A DNA stretch of 64,000 bases from Phyllobacterium calauticae (lineage in GTDB: Bacteria > Pseudomonadota > Alphaproteobacteria > Rhizobiales > Rhizobiaceae). The position numbers and the translations under genes are program-made. This document shows positions 37,520 to 47,332 of the stretch, in pieces (the stretch's first letter is position 1; each line of letters begins with the position of its first letter). The stretch spans positions 620,001-684,000 of the forward strand of contig NZ_JAGENB010000001.1 in the NCBI RefSeq assembly GCF_019991125.1, given 5' to 3'. The notes under the pieces were generated by a model, which worked only from the letters and a program-made list of their open reading frames with translations, ran no database searches and was not told where the DNA came from.

Positions 37520-38269
37520 CTAAATACAGCGCCCGCCGTCGACTTCCAGCGCCACGCCCGTGATGAACTCGGCCTCGCTGGAAGCGAGCCAAAGGGCCGC
37601 ATTGGCGATATCCAGCGGTGTCGACAGGCGGCCGAGCGGGATCGAAGCCTTGAACTGCGCGCGCTTTTCCGGCGTGTCCTCGCCCATGAACAGGCTGAGC
37701 ATCGCGGTATCGCCCGCCACGGGGCACAGGCAATTGACCCGGATATTCTTCGGTGCCAGTTCAACCGCCATGGATTTCGTCGCGGTGATGGCCCAGCCCT
37801 TGGACGCATTGTACCAGGTGAGGCCGGGACGCGGACGCAGGCCAGCCGTGGACGCCGTGGTGATGATGGAGCCGCCGCCCTGCATTTCCATGATCGGCAC
37901 CACGGCAAGCGTTGAATAGTAGATCGCCTTCATATTCACGGCCGTAATCAGGTCGAAGGTGCTTTCATCCACCTCGAGCATCGAGCCATTGCGGTGCGTG
38001 AACCCAGCATTGTTGATCATGATGTCAACGCGGCCGAATGCATCCATTGCGGCAGCAACCATCGCATCGATATCGTGTTTGCGCGAAACGTCCACCTCTA
38101 CGGCAATCGCCTTTTTTCCAATGGCGGCAGCAACCGTTTCCGCACCCTTGTGGTTCAGGTCGGCGACGACGACATTGGCCCCCTCTTCGGCAAAGCGCTT
38201 CGCCATTCCCTCGCCGAAACCGGCGGCTGCGCCGGTGATGATCGCTGTCTTGCCTGCCAAACGGGTCAT
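37520..38269 (-). CDS. SDR-family oxidoreductase (FabG/glucose dehydrogenase-like)
   Basis: A 249-residue classical SDR with TGAAAGFGEG near residue 12, MINNAGFTHRNG near 85, catalytic YNASK near 155, and the C-terminal GVALEVDGGRCI typical of FabG-like members. It lies 54 bases downstream of an aldehyde dehydrogenase on the same strand. The pair probably oxidises an alcohol and then the aldehyde of the same compound. The compound cannot be named from sequence. Confidence 0.88.
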   Translation of the reverse strand: MTRLAGKTAIITGAAAGFGEGMAKRFAEEGANVVVADLNHKGAETVAAAIGKKAIAVEVDVSRKHDIDAMVAAAMDAFGRVDIMINNAGFTHRNGSMLEVDESTFDLITAVNMKAIYYSTLAVVPIMEMQGGGSIITTASTAGLRPRPGLTWYNASKGWAITATKSMAVELAPKNIRVNCLCPVAGDTAMLSLFMGEDTPEKRAQFKASIPLGRLSTPLDIANAALWLASSEAEFITGVALEVDGGRCI

Positions 38270-38323
38270 GTCATTTCCTCATGCTATTGATCTTGAATGG
38301 GATTGTTCCGGGTGTCGGCCCGG

Positions 38324-39799
38324 TCAGTCGTGGCGGAACACGACCGTTTTGGTTGCGGACATATCGAAGAGCGCTTCAAAGCCCTTTTCCCGCCCGTGAC
38401 CGGACTTCTTGAAACCGCCAAACGGCAGTTCGACGCCGCCGCCAGCACCATAGGCGTTGACGAAAACCTGTCCGGCGCGAACTTTCTTGGCGACACGGTG
38501 CTGGCGGGCACCGTCCCGGGTCCAGATGCCCGCGACGAGACCGTAATCGGTACCATTGGCAAGCCTGATGGCATCCGCTTCATCATCGAATGCGAAAAGC
38601 GACAATACCGGCCCGAACACTTCTTCCTGTGCCAGAACCGACGCGGGATCGACAGCGCCGAAAAGCACGGGAGCGACGTAGTAGCCCTCCACGGGCGCTT
38701 CGACATGAATGGAGCCGCGGGCAACAACCTCGATCCCGGACTCGGCAGCGGAAGTGATGAAGTTCTCGACCTTGCACTTCTGCGCCGGGTTCACCATCGG
38801 GCCGAGGTCAAGGTCCATATCGTGCGGTGCGGCGACAAGCTTGCTGAAGCGCTCGCCAAGGGCGGCAGCGACGTCATTATAGAGAGGACGCTCGATCAGG
38901 ATACGGCTTCCCGCCGAGCAGGTCTGACCGCCGTTCTGGATGATGGCATTGACCAGAACCGGCAGGGCCTTTTCCACGTCCGCATCGGCAAACAGGATTT
39001 GCGGTGACTTGCCGCCCAGTTCCATGGTAACGCCGCGATTGTTCGCGGCGGCGGCCTGCTGGATCGCGGTCCCGGTGACGGGCGAACCGGTGAAGGTGAC
39101 GTAATCAATCCCCGGATGCGATGACAGTGCGGCACCAGCATCACGGCCATAACCGGTGATGACATTGAGAACGCCATCGGGAAATCCTGCCTCAATGGCC
39201 AGTTCACCGATGCGGATGGCGGACAGCGAGGCATCCTCGGCCGGTTTGATGACCAGCGTGTTGCCCATCGCCAATGCGGCGCCAACCACGCGCGCCATGA
39301 TCTGCATCGGATAGTTCCATGGAATGATGCCGGCAACCACGCCGTGCGGTTCGCGCAGCGTCAGCGCCGTGAAGCCGTCGAGAAAGGGAATGGTATCGCC
39401 ATGGATCTTGTCGGCGGCACCGCCATAGAATTCATAGTAACGCATGGTCGCGGCGACATCCGCCTTGCCCTGACGGACCGGCTTGCCGGTATCGCGCGAT
39501 TCGAGCGCCGCAAGTTCGTCGCCATGCTCTTCGACGAGCTGGCCGAGCCGTGTCAGCAGGCGGCCACGCTCGAAAGCCGGCATCCGGCTCCAGGGTCCGT
39601 GTTCGAAGGCTTGCCGCGCTGCGCGCACGGCGCGATCCACATCATCGGCATTGCCCGCCGGGATGGTGGCGAAGGGCAAACCATCGGACGGACACAAAAC
39701 AGTGATCGTTTCCTGCGAGAGTGCGGCGACCCGCCGGCCATTAATGATATTCAGGAAATTCTTATCCTGTGCGACAATTCGAGAGAGATTCTGATCCAT
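38324..39799 (-). CDS. NAD(P)-dependent aldehyde dehydrogenase
   Basis: A 491-residue aldehyde dehydrogenase. The catalytic Cys294 is in GGQTCSAGSRI, the general base Glu in MELGGKSPQILFADAD, and the cofactor loop in IIPWNYPMQIMARVVG and TFTGSPVTG. Substrates for this class include betaine aldehyde and 4-aminobutyraldehyde-type compounds. The ATG at 39799 has an AGGAAC site. The frame stays open far upstream, opposite zwf, but that stretch is not conserved as protein. It probably forms an operon with the SDR gene at 37520. Confidence 0.93.
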   Translation of the reverse strand: MDQNLSRIVAQDKNFLNIINGRRVAALSQETITVLCPSDGLPFATIPAGNADDVDRAVRAARQAFEHGPWSRMPAFERGRLLTRLGQLVEEHGDELAALESRDTGKPVRQGKADVAATMRYYEFYGGAADKIHGDTIPFLDGFTALTLREPHGVVAGIIPWNYPMQIMARVVGAALAMGNTLVIKPAEDASLSAIRIGELAIEAGFPDGVLNVITGYGRDAGAALSSHPGIDYVTFTGSPVTGTAIQQAAAANNRGVTMELGGKSPQILFADADVEKALPVLVNAIIQNGGQTCSAGSRILIERPLYNDVAAALGERFSKLVAAPHDMDLDLGPMVNPAQKCKVENFITSAAESGIEVVARGSIHVEAPVEGYYVAPVLFGAVDPASVLAQEEVFGPVLSLFAFDDEADAIRLANGTDYGLVAGIWTRDGARQHRVAKKVRAGQVFVNAYGAGGGVELPFGGFKKSGHGREKGFEALFDMSATKTVVFRHD

Positions 39800-39958
39800 G
39801 ACGGGTTCCTGCTTTGCGCCGATGGTATTGGAATTGAACCGTCTTGGGAATGCATTTTGACGCAGAAGACGGATCGGTGCTGGCCTTTTTAAATCGATTA
39901 GATTATACAGGCCTGCATCAGCGGAACACCTATTTTTGGCATAGCGAGACTTAATCTT

Positions 39959-41428
39959 ATGACAAGCCAGATTATCCCGGTTGAACCTTTTGACTGCATC
40001 GTCTTCGGCGGCAGCGGCGATCTTGCCGAGCGCAAACTGATCCCCGCGCTCTATCAACGCCAGCGGGACGGACAGTTGACGGAGCCCACGCGCATCATTG
40101 GCGCATCGCGTTCGGCCATGTCCGATGCCGACTACCGCAAGTTTGCGGAAGCCGCGATCAAGGAACATGTCAAACCGGAAGAGATCGACAAGAAGCAGGT
40201 GGAGCAATTCCTGCAGCGCCTGTCCTATGTTGCCGTCGATGCGACATCGGACAATGGCTGGGACGATCTCAAGAGCGCGATTGGCGACGCGAACAGGAAG
40301 ATCAGGGCGTTTTACCTCGCGGTCAGCCCGAGCCTGTTCGGCGACATTGCCAGCCGCTTGAAGAAATATGAGCTGATCACCGATCAGACCCGTATCATCG
40401 TCGAAAAGCCGATCGGCCGCGATCTTAAATCCGCCATTGCGCTCAATGACACGATCGGCAGCGTCTTCAACGAACAGCAGATTTTCCGCATCGATCACTA
40501 CCTCGGCAAGGAAACGGTGCAGAACCTGATGGCGCTGCGCTTTGCCAATGCGCTGTACGAGCCCCTGTGGAACTCGGCGCATATCGACCACGTGCAGATC
40601 ACCGTCGCGGAAGCGGTCGGCCTCGAAGGTCGCGCCGGCTATTACGATACGGCCGGTGCGCTGCGCGACATGGTGCAGAACCACATGCTGCAGCTTCTCT
40701 GCCTTGTTGCGATGGAGCCTCCCGCATCCATGGATGCCGATGCCGTGCGCGACGAGAAGCTGAAAGTCCTGCGCTCGCTTGCCCGCATCGATGGCAAGAA
40801 TGCCGAAGAGCTGACCGTGCGCGGCCAGTACCGCGCCGGTGCGTCCGCCGGCGGCCCGGTCAAGGGCTATCAGGAAGAACTGGGCGCGACGAGCAACACG
40901 GAAACCTTCGTCGCCATCAAGGCCGAGATCGCCAACTGGCGCTGGGCCGGCGTTCCGTTCTACCTGCGCACCGGCAAACGCCTTGCCACGCGGGCCTCTG
41001 AAATCGTCGTTTCGTTCAAGCCCATTCCGCACTCGATCTTTGGCGAGAGCGCGGGCCGGGTCGTCGCCAATCAGCTGGTGATCCGCTTGCAGCCCGATGA
41101 AGGCGTGAAGCAGTGGATGATGATCAAGGATCCGGGTCCGGGCGGCATGCGCCTGCGCCACGTTCCGCTCGACATGAGTTTTGCGGAATCGTTCCAGGTG
41201 CGCAGCCCCGATGCCTATGAACGCCTGCTGATGGATGTGGTGCGCGGCAACCAGACCCTGTTCATGCGCCGCGACGAAGTTGTTGCCGCATGGCGCTGGA
41301 TCGATCCGATCCTGAAAGCCTGGACCGACAATGACCAGTCCGCAGCAGGTTATACCGCCGGTACATGGGGACCATCCGCGGCCATCGCCTTGATTGAACG
41401 CGACGGACGCACCTGGCACGAGACATGA
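39959..41428 (+). CDS. zwf: Glucose-6-phosphate 1-dehydrogenase
   Basis: A 489-residue enzyme oxidising glucose-6-phosphate to 6-phosphogluconolactone with NAD(P). The cofactor motif is FGGSGDLAERKLIPALY near the N-terminus, and the active-site region is RIDHYLGKETVQNLMALRF near residue 180. It is the first gene of zwf-pgl-edd and overlaps pgl by ATGA. The 159-base divergent gap to the aldehyde dehydrogenase gene must hold its promoter. Together the three genes make the upper Entner-Doudoroff pathway. Confidence 0.96.
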   Translation: MTSQIIPVEPFDCIVFGGSGDLAERKLIPALYQRQRDGQLTEPTRIIGASRSAMSDADYRKFAEAAIKEHVKPEEIDKKQVEQFLQRLSYVAVDATSDNGWDDLKSAIGDANRKIRAFYLAVSPSLFGDIASRLKKYELITDQTRIIVEKPIGRDLKSAIALNDTIGSVFNEQQIFRIDHYLGKETVQNLMALRFANALYEPLWNSAHIDHVQITVAEAVGLEGRAGYYDTAGALRDMVQNHMLQLLCLVAMEPPASMDADAVRDEKLKVLRSLARIDGKNAEELTVRGQYRAGASAGGPVKGYQEELGATSNTETFVAIKAEIANWRWAGVPFYLRTGKRLATRASEIVVSFKPIPHSIFGESAGRVVANQLVIRLQPDEGVKQWMMIKDPGPGGMRLRHVPLDMSFAESFQVRSPDAYERLLMDVVRGNQTLFMRRDEVVAAWRWIDPILKAWTDNDQSAAGYTAGTWGPSAAIALIERDGRTWHET

Positions 41429-42129
41429 TCATGCAGCAGACACTGAACAGTTTTGCCGATGGAAACGCTCTTGCGGAAGCACTGGCGACCAGTGTTGCAG
41501 CACACCTGCAGGCCGCATGCGATGCGCGCGGCAAGGCGGTTCTGGCCGTATCGGGCGGAACCACCCCTGCCCGCTTTTTCAAGGCGCTGTCGGTCAAGGA
41601 CCTGCCCTGGACCCGGATCACCGTCACGCTGGTGGACGAACGTTTCGTGCCGCCAAGCAATGAGCGCTCCAACCAGAAGCTGGTGACGGAGCTGCTTCTG
41701 CAGAATGCCGCAGCGAAGGCCAATTTCGTCGGGCTCTATCATGCGTCTGCGGATGCGGACGCTGCGGTTCAATCCGCGGCGACCGCCATCGCCGCACTGG
41801 GCCAGCCTTTCGACGTGACTATACTTGGCATGGGCGGCGATGGTCATACGGCCTCGTTCTTCCCCGGCGGCGACCGCCTTGCCGACGCGATTTCGATGAC
41901 GCAGCCGGCGCTCGTCCTGCCGATGCAGGCGGAAGGCGCCGGCGAGCCGCGCCTGACACTCACCCTGCCGGTGATCGTTCATTCCCGGTTCGTTGTCCTG
42001 CACATCGAAGGCGACGGCAAAAAAGCCGTCCTCGACAAGGCGCTTGGCGACGGGGCAACCGCTGACATGCCCGTTCGCGCTGTCCTGCGCCACACACCCA
42101 TCAATCTTGAGATTTTCTGGGCTCCATAA
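41425..42129 (+). CDS. pgl: 6-phosphogluconolactonase
   Basis: A 234-residue cytosolic lactonase hydrolysing 6-phosphogluconolactone to 6-phosphogluconate. Family motifs are [14 protein letters not shown] near residue 38, [17 protein letters not shown] near 75, and [16 protein letters not shown] near 135. It overlaps zwf by four bases and is followed 11 bases later by edd, so the three are one operon. A second ATG lies two codons in. Confidence 0.95.
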   Translation: MIMQQTLNSFADGNALAEALATSVAAHLQAACDARGKAVLAVSGGTTPARFFKALSVKDLPWTRITVTLVDERFVPPSNERSNQKLVTELLLQNAAAKANFVGLYHASADADAAVQSAATAIAALGQPFDVTILGMGGDGHTASFFPGGDRLADAISMTQPALVLPMQAEGAGEPRLTLTLPVIVHSRFVVLHIEGDGKKAVLDKALGDGATADMPVRAVLRHTPINLEIFWAP

Positions 42130-42140
42130 GGAGAAAACCG

Positions 42141-43958
42141 ATGACCGTCCTGCAAAGGGTCAAAAGCATTACCAACCGCATCCGTGAGAGGTCGATCCCG
42201 ACCCGCGATGTCTATCTCGACCGTCTGCGCGAAGCTGCTTCCCACAAGCCGAAACGCACTGCATTGGCCTGCGCCAATCTCGCTCACGGCTTTGCTGCCT
42301 GCGGACCATCTGACAAGGCTGCGCTGGCTGGCGATGTTGTGCCCAATATCGGTATCATCACCTCATACAACGACATGCTGTCGGCGCATCAGCCATTCGA
42401 AACCTATCCGCAGTTGATCAAGGCGGCCGTGCACGAGGCGGGCGGCGTGGCGCAGGTTGCCGGCGGCGTGCCGGCCATGTGCGATGGCGTGACCCAGGGA
42501 CAGCCGGGCATGGACCTGTCGCTGTTCTCCCGCGATGTCATTGCCATGGCGACGGCCGTTGGCCTGTCGCACGACATGTTCGATGCAGCTGTTTATCTCG
42601 GTGTCTGCGACAAGATCGTGCCGGGCCTCGTCATCGGCGCGCTGACATTCGGTCACCTGCCCGCCGTGTTCATCCCGGCCGGTCCGATGACGACGGGCCT
42701 TCCCAATGACGAGAAGGCAAAGACACGCCAGCTCTACGCGGAAGGCAAAGTCGGCCGCGATAAATTGCTGGAGTCGGAATCCAAATCCTACCACGGGCCG
42801 GGAACCTGCACCTTCTACGGTACGGCCAACTCCAACCAGATGCTCATGGAAATCATGGGGCTGCATACGCCGGGCTCGTCCTTCATCAATCCCGGCACCC
42901 CCTTACGCGAAGCATTGACACGCGAGGCCGCCAAGCGCGCCCTTGCCATCACCGCGCTCGGCAATGAATACACGCCGGTCGGCGAAATGATCGACGAGAA
43001 GACCATCGTCAACGGCGTTATCGGGCTGCATGCCACGGGCGGTTCGACCAACCACACCATGCATCTCGTCGCCATGGCGGCGGCTGCGGGCATCAAGCTG
43101 ACATGGCAGGATATTTCGGACCTTTCCGACGTGGTGCCGCTGCTGGCGCGGGTCTATCCGAACGGCCTCGCCGATGTGAACCACTTCCACGCAGCGGGCG
43201 GCATGGGCTACATCATCCGCGAATTGCTGGATGCAGGCATGCTGCATGAGGACGTGAAAACCGTCTGGGGCGAAGGCCTGCGTGCCTACACCATCGAGGT
43301 CAAGCTCGGTGAAAACGGCACCGTGGAACGCAGTCCTATCCCGAGTGAAAGCGCCGACAAGAAGGTCCTGTCCACGGTCAAGGAGCCGTTCCAGGCAACC
43401 GGCGGCCTGAAAATGCTGAAAGGCAATCTCGGCACCGCCGTCATCAAGACATCGGCAGTCAAGCCGGAACGGCGCATTATCGAGGCGCCTGCCATCGTGT
43501 TCGACAGCCAGGCGGCGCTGCAGGACGCTTTCAAGGCAGGAAAGCTCGACCGTGACTTTGTCGCTGTTGTCCGCTTCCAGGGTCCAAAAGCCAATGGCAT
43601 GCCGGAACTGCACAAGCTCACGCCGCCGCTCGGCGTCCTGCAGGATCGCGGCCATATGGTTGCGCTGGTGACGGACGGGCGCATGTCCGGCGCCTCGGGC
43701 AAAGTGCCTGCTGCAATCCACGTGACCCCGGAAGCATTGAGTGGCGGCATGATCGCCAAGATCCGCGACGGCGACATGGTGCGGCTCGACGCGGAAATCG
43801 GTACGCTTGATGTGCTGGAAGACCCTGAAGTTCTCGCTGCGCGTCCTGACCCAATCGTGGATCTCAGCCACAACAGCTACGGCATGGGCCGCGAACTGTT
43901 CGCCGCCTTCCGCAACGTGGTGGGCCGCGCCGACGAAGGCGCGTCGGTTTTCGGCTGA
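42141..43958 (+). CDS. edd: Phosphogluconate dehydratase
   Basis: A 605-residue IlvD/Edd-family iron-sulfur dehydratase converting 6-phosphogluconate to KDPG. Conserved pieces are [49 protein letters not shown] and [19 protein letters not shown], which include the cluster-binding cysteines. A clear AAGGAG site precedes the ATG. The KDPG aldolase gene (eda) is not in this window. The gene ends directly against the converging GlxA-type regulator with no terminator between. Confidence 0.96.
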   Translation: MTVLQRVKSITNRIRERSIPTRDVYLDRLREAASHKPKRTALACANLAHGFAACGPSDKAALAGDVVPNIGIITSYNDMLSAHQPFETYPQLIKAAVHEAGGVAQVAGGVPAMCDGVTQGQPGMDLSLFSRDVIAMATAVGLSHDMFDAAVYLGVCDKIVPGLVIGALTFGHLPAVFIPAGPMTTGLPNDEKAKTRQLYAEGKVGRDKLLESESKSYHGPGTCTFYGTANSNQMLMEIMGLHTPGSSFINPGTPLREALTREAAKRALAITALGNEYTPVGEMIDEKTIVNGVIGLHATGGSTNHTMHLVAMAAAAGIKLTWQDISDLSDVVPLLARVYPNGLADVNHFHAAGGMGYIIRELLDAGMLHEDVKTVWGEGLRAYTIEVKLGENGTVERSPIPSESADKKVLSTVKEPFQATGGLKMLKGNLGTAVIKTSAVKPERRIIEAPAIVFDSQAALQDAFKAGKLDRDFVAVVRFQGPKANGMPELHKLTPPLGVLQDRGHMVALVTDGRMSGASGKVPAAIHVTPEALSGGMIAKIRDGDMVRLDAEIGTLDVLEDPEVLAARPDPIVDLSHNSYGMGRELFAAFRNVVGRADEGASVFG

Positions 43959-44921
43959 TCAATAGGTGGTGCGGCGCTCATCGGAGGGTGAGCGCCCGAA
44001 CTGCGCCCGGTAGCTCTGGGCAAAATAGGAATGGGACGTGAATCCCGTTGCCAGCGCCACGTCGAGAATAGGCGAATGCGTCTGCCGTAGCAGCTCGCGC
44101 GCCCGCTCAAGCCGCAGGCTCATGTAATAGCGCCCCGGCGTCATGTTGAGATGGCGCAGGAACAAGCGCTCCACCTGCCGGACCGAAAGACCCACGGCCT
44201 TGGCCAGCCGCACCGCCGATTTCGGCTGTTCGAGATTGTCGGCCATCAGCTCGACGATCTTGCGCAGCTTCTCGGATTTTCCGGTCAGGTCCCGCTCGGG
44301 CCCGATGCGCTGGCGATCCGTCTGCGAGCGGATGCGCTCATGATGGAACTGGTTGGCCACTTCATTGGCAAGGCCGGGATCGAAATCCTGCCGGATGATC
44401 TCCAGCATCAGATCGATCGAGGTCGTCCCGCCCGCGCAGGTATAGCGCTTGCGGTCGATCTCGAAAACATTGCCGGTGCATTCGATCTGCGGAAAACGCT
44501 CCTGAAAACCGGCGCGGTTTTCCCAATGGATCGTGCAGCGATGCCCTTCGAGCTGGCCTGCTTCGGCGAGGATGTAACTGCCGATGTTGAGCCCGCCCAG
44601 CGCCGCACCGCGCCGCCCGAGATTGCGCAGCGCTGCAATCACCTTGGGTTTTTCTTCAAACTCGGTGGTCAGCCCGGCGCAGATGAAGAAAATATCGGCG
44701 GCGGGAAGCTCCGCCAGCGAATATTGCACATTGATCTGCAGACCGTTGGATGCGGTGACCGGCGCACCCGTGGCGGACACGGTGGTCCACCCGTAGAATG
44801 GCTCTTCCGCCATCCGGTTGGCCGTGCGCATCGTATCGATGGCAGCGGCAAGGCTGAACATCGGGAATTTGTCGACAAGCAGAAAAGCGAAGGTTCTACT
44901 GACCTTGAGGGCTTCGGGCAT
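43959..44921 (-). CDS. GlxA-family (DJ-1/PfpI + AraC) transcriptional regulator
   Basis: A 320-residue regulator with an N-terminal DJ-1/PfpI-like domain (FAFLLVDKFPMFSLAAAIDT..., FFICAGL) and a C-terminal AraC DNA-binding domain (RLAKAVGLSVRQVERLFLRH, ALATGFTSHSYFAQSYRAQF). Relatives such as GbdR and SouR control glycine betaine and sarcosine catabolism in Pseudomonas. A sarcosine oxidase-beta-like gene and folD lie next to it, so a similar role is plausible. I start it at ATG 44921; a TTG at 44939 is also open. Confidence 0.9.
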   Translation of the reverse strand: MPEALKVSRTFAFLLVDKFPMFSLAAAIDTMRTANRMAEEPFYGWTTVSATGAPVTASNGLQINVQYSLAELPAADIFFICAGLTTEFEEKPKVIAALRNLGRRGAALGGLNIGSYILAEAGQLEGHRCTIHWENRAGFQERFPQIECTGNVFEIDRKRYTCAGGTTSIDLMLEIIRQDFDPGLANEVANQFHHERIRSQTDRQRIGPERDLTGKSEKLRKIVELMADNLEQPKSAVRLAKAVGLSVRQVERLFLRHLNMTPGRYYMSLRLERARELLRQTHSPILDVALATGFTSHSYFAQSYRAQFGRSPSDERRTTY

Positions 44922-44959
44922 ATGCTGTTCTAACGACAATCCGGTTGCAAACCAATGAA

Positions 44960-45859
44960 TTAGAAGCGGGGCGGTGTTTTTCCGGCACTGCGGTGGGCGG
45001 CAACCAGCGTGTTGGCCATCAGCATGGCAATCGTCATCGGCCCGACACCACCGGGAACCGGCGTCAATGCGCCGGCGACGGGAGCCACATCGGCAAAATC
45101 GACATCGCCGACAAGACGCGTCTTGCCTTCACCCCGCTCGGGAGCCGGAATGCGATTGATACCGACATCGATGACAGTCGCGCCCGGCTTCACCCAGTCC
45201 GCCTTGATCATCTGCGGACGACCGACGGCAGCCACCAGAATATCGGCATTGCGGCAAAGGCCTGGCAGATCCTTCGTCCTGCTGTGGGCAATCGTGACCG
45301 TGGCATTGTGTGCGAGCAGCAGGTTGAACATCGGCTTGCCGACGATATTGGAACGGCCGACAACCACCGCATTGAGGCCAGAGAGATCACGGCCGAGAAT
45401 GCGGTCGATCAGCAGCATCGAGCCCTCGGGCGTGCAGGGGACGAATGCGGTGTCGAGCTCGCCGGTCCCCAGCTTGCCGACATTGATGAAGTGGAAGCCG
45501 TCGACATCCTTGTCGGGCGAAATGGTCTGGATGATGCGGCCGGAATCGATGTGCTTGGGCAAAGGCAATTGCACGAGAATGCCATGGATGGCCGGATCGG
45601 CATTGAGCGTTTCCACCAGCCTGACCAGTTCATCTTCGCTCGTCTGTTCCGGCAGGGTGTGCTGCACGGAATGGAAGCCGCATTCCTTGGCCTTGCGTCC
45701 CTTCGAGGCGACATAGACCTGGCTGGCCGGGTCCTCGCCGACGATCACCACGGCAATACCGGGCGTGATGCCAGTGACCTCAATCAGCTCGGCGGCGGAC
45801 GCCTTGACCTTTGAAACCACGTCTTCGGCAATCTGCTTGCCATCAATCGTCACTGCCAT
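44960..45859 (-). CDS. folD: Bifunctional methylenetetrahydrofolate dehydrogenase/cyclohydrolase
   Basis: A 299-residue cytosolic enzyme interconverting methylene- and formyl-tetrahydrofolate. Motifs are [17 protein letters not shown] (with the catalytic Lys), [25 protein letters not shown] and [18 protein letters not shown]. It sits upstream of the GlxA-type gene on the same strand and divergent from a SoxB-like oxidase. Sarcosine oxidation yields methylene-THF, so FolD would pass that one-carbon unit on. Confidence 0.95.
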   Translation of the reverse strand: MAVTIDGKQIAEDVVSKVKASAAELIEVTGITPGIAVVIVGEDPASQVYVASKGRKAKECGFHSVQHTLPEQTSEDELVRLVETLNADPAIHGILVQLPLPKHIDSGRIIQTISPDKDVDGFHFINVGKLGTGELDTAFVPCTPEGSMLLIDRILGRDLSGLNAVVVGRSNIVGKPMFNLLLAHNATVTIAHSRTKDLPGLCRNADILVAAVGRPQMIKADWVKPGATVIDVGINRIPAPERGEGKTRLVGDVDFADVAPVAGALTPVPGGVGPMTIAMLMANTLVAAHRSAGKTPPRF

Positions 45860-46070
45860 GTGCTGCTCCTGGGCATCGCGCTTCGGGAATGGACGTCATT
45901 CTGAGGATTCTTAGGCAATACAATACCGCCAGAACGGCGTTCACTGACGCAATAACGAAAGCGGCCCATAAGGGCAATGCGATGATGTGACCCAAGGATG
46001 GTTCTGGGGCTTGCGAATACGCCAAAACCACGCATGATCACACTGTTCCGCCTGCAAACTGGATTCGTCG

Positions 46071-47324
46071 ATGCGCTATTCCGCTTTCTCCCTTCTCAAG
46101 AACGCCCTCAACGGCAACAAGGACTGGAAGCCTGCGTGGCGCAAACCCGATCCGAAGCCGGCCTATGATGTGGTGATCATCGGCGGCGGACACGGGCTGG
46201 CGACCGCCTATTACCTGGCCAAGGAACACGGCATCCGCAATATCGCCGTGGTGGAAAAGGGATGGCTCGGTTCCGGCAATATCGGCCGCAACACGACGGC
46301 GGTGCGATCCAATTATCTCCTGACGGAAAACCAGCACTTCTACGAGGCATCGATGAAGCTCTGGGAGACCATGTCGCACGACCTCAACTACAATGTGATG
46401 TTCTCGCAGCGCGGCGTGGTCAATCTTGCGCACAACCTGCCGCAGCTCGATGTCTATATCCGGCGCGGCAACCAGATGCGCCTCAACGGCATCGACTGCG
46501 AACTGATGAATCCCAAACAGCTGGAAAAACTCATACCCGGTCTCGACACCAGCGCATCCGCGCGGTTTCCGATTATCGGCGGCCTGATGCAGCGCAGCGC
46601 TGGTACGGCGCGCCATGATGCCGTAGTGTGGGCCTATGCGCGTGCAGCTGACCAGCTCGGCGTCGACATCATCGAGAATTGCGAAGTCACCAGCTTCATC
46701 AAGGACGGCGACAAGGTCACCGGCGTCATGACCACACGCGGTCCGATCAATGCGAAAAAGACCGCCTGCGCCGTCGCCGGACACACCAGCGAGCTGATGC
46801 GCCGGGCAGGTGTTGACCGGCTGCCGCTGGAATCGCATGTCCTGCAGGCCTTCGTTTCGGAAGCGCTCAAGCCCGTCGTCGATACGGTTGCGACATTCGG
46901 CGGCGGCCATCTCTATTTCAGCCAGTCGGACAAGGGCGGGCTGGTTTTCGGCGGCGATATCGACGGCTACAATTCCTACGCACAGCGTGGCAACCTGCCC
47001 GTGGTGGAAGATGTGATGAGCGAGTTCGTCGCCCTCATGCCGGCGCTGGCCCGCGTCAAGCTGCTGCGCTCCTGGGGCGGAATCATGGACATGTCCATGG
47101 ACGGCTCCCCCATCATCACCACCGGACCACTGCCGGGCATGTATCTCAACACCGGCTGGTGTTACGGCGGCTTCAAGGCAACGCCAATCTCCGGCAAATG
47201 CTTCGCCTGGACCATCGCCAAGGACGAGCCGCATCCGCTGTCGGCACCGTTCACGCTCGACCGGTTTTATCGCGGCTACGTCATTGACGACAAGGGCATG
47301 GGCCCCACGCCGCGCCTGCACTGA
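46071..47324 (+). CDS. soxB: Sarcosine oxidase beta subunit-like FAD oxidoreductase
   Basis: A 417-residue DAO-family flavoprotein closely resembling SoxB, the catalytic beta subunit of heterotetrameric sarcosine oxidase. Visible are YDVVIIGGGHGLATAYYLAK near residue 30, GWLGSGNIGRNTTAVRSNY near 65, and WGGIMDMSMDGSPIITTGPL near 340. The partner genes soxD, soxA and soxG do not follow; a Wzz-like gene on the opposite strand does. It may be a lone paralogue with partners elsewhere, or act alone on another N-methyl amine. Confidence 0.88.
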   Translation: MRYSAFSLLKNALNGNKDWKPAWRKPDPKPAYDVVIIGGGHGLATAYYLAKEHGIRNIAVVEKGWLGSGNIGRNTTAVRSNYLLTENQHFYEASMKLWETMSHDLNYNVMFSQRGVVNLAHNLPQLDVYIRRGNQMRLNGIDCELMNPKQLEKLIPGLDTSASARFPIIGGLMQRSAGTARHDAVVWAYARAADQLGVDIIENCEVTSFIKDGDKVTGVMTTRGPINAKKTACAVAGHTSELMRRAGVDRLPLESHVLQAFVSEALKPVVDTVATFGGGHLYFSQSDKGGLVFGGDIDGYNSYAQRGNLPVVEDVMSEFVALMPALARVKLLRSWGGIMDMSMDGSPIITTGPLPGMYLNTGWCYGGFKATPISGKCFAWTIAKDEPHPLSAPFTLDRFYRGYVIDDKGMGPTPRLH

Positions 47325-47332
47325 ACTCGGCT

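Noticed and set aside
38324-41419. A 1031-codon open frame running from the aldehyde dehydrogenase gene back across zwf on the opposite strand
   Set aside because: Only the last 491 codons resemble a protein family. The first part is opposite zwf, is low-complexity Arg/Gly/Asp/His-rich, and lacks known motifs. GC-rich coding DNA often leaves the antisense frame open.
45843-46041. Two short minus-strand frames between folD and soxB
   Set aside because: They overlap each other and the folD start, and neither has a ribosome site or known motif. A hydrophobic stretch in one (LWAAFVIASVNAVLAVLYCL) is suggestive but not enough.
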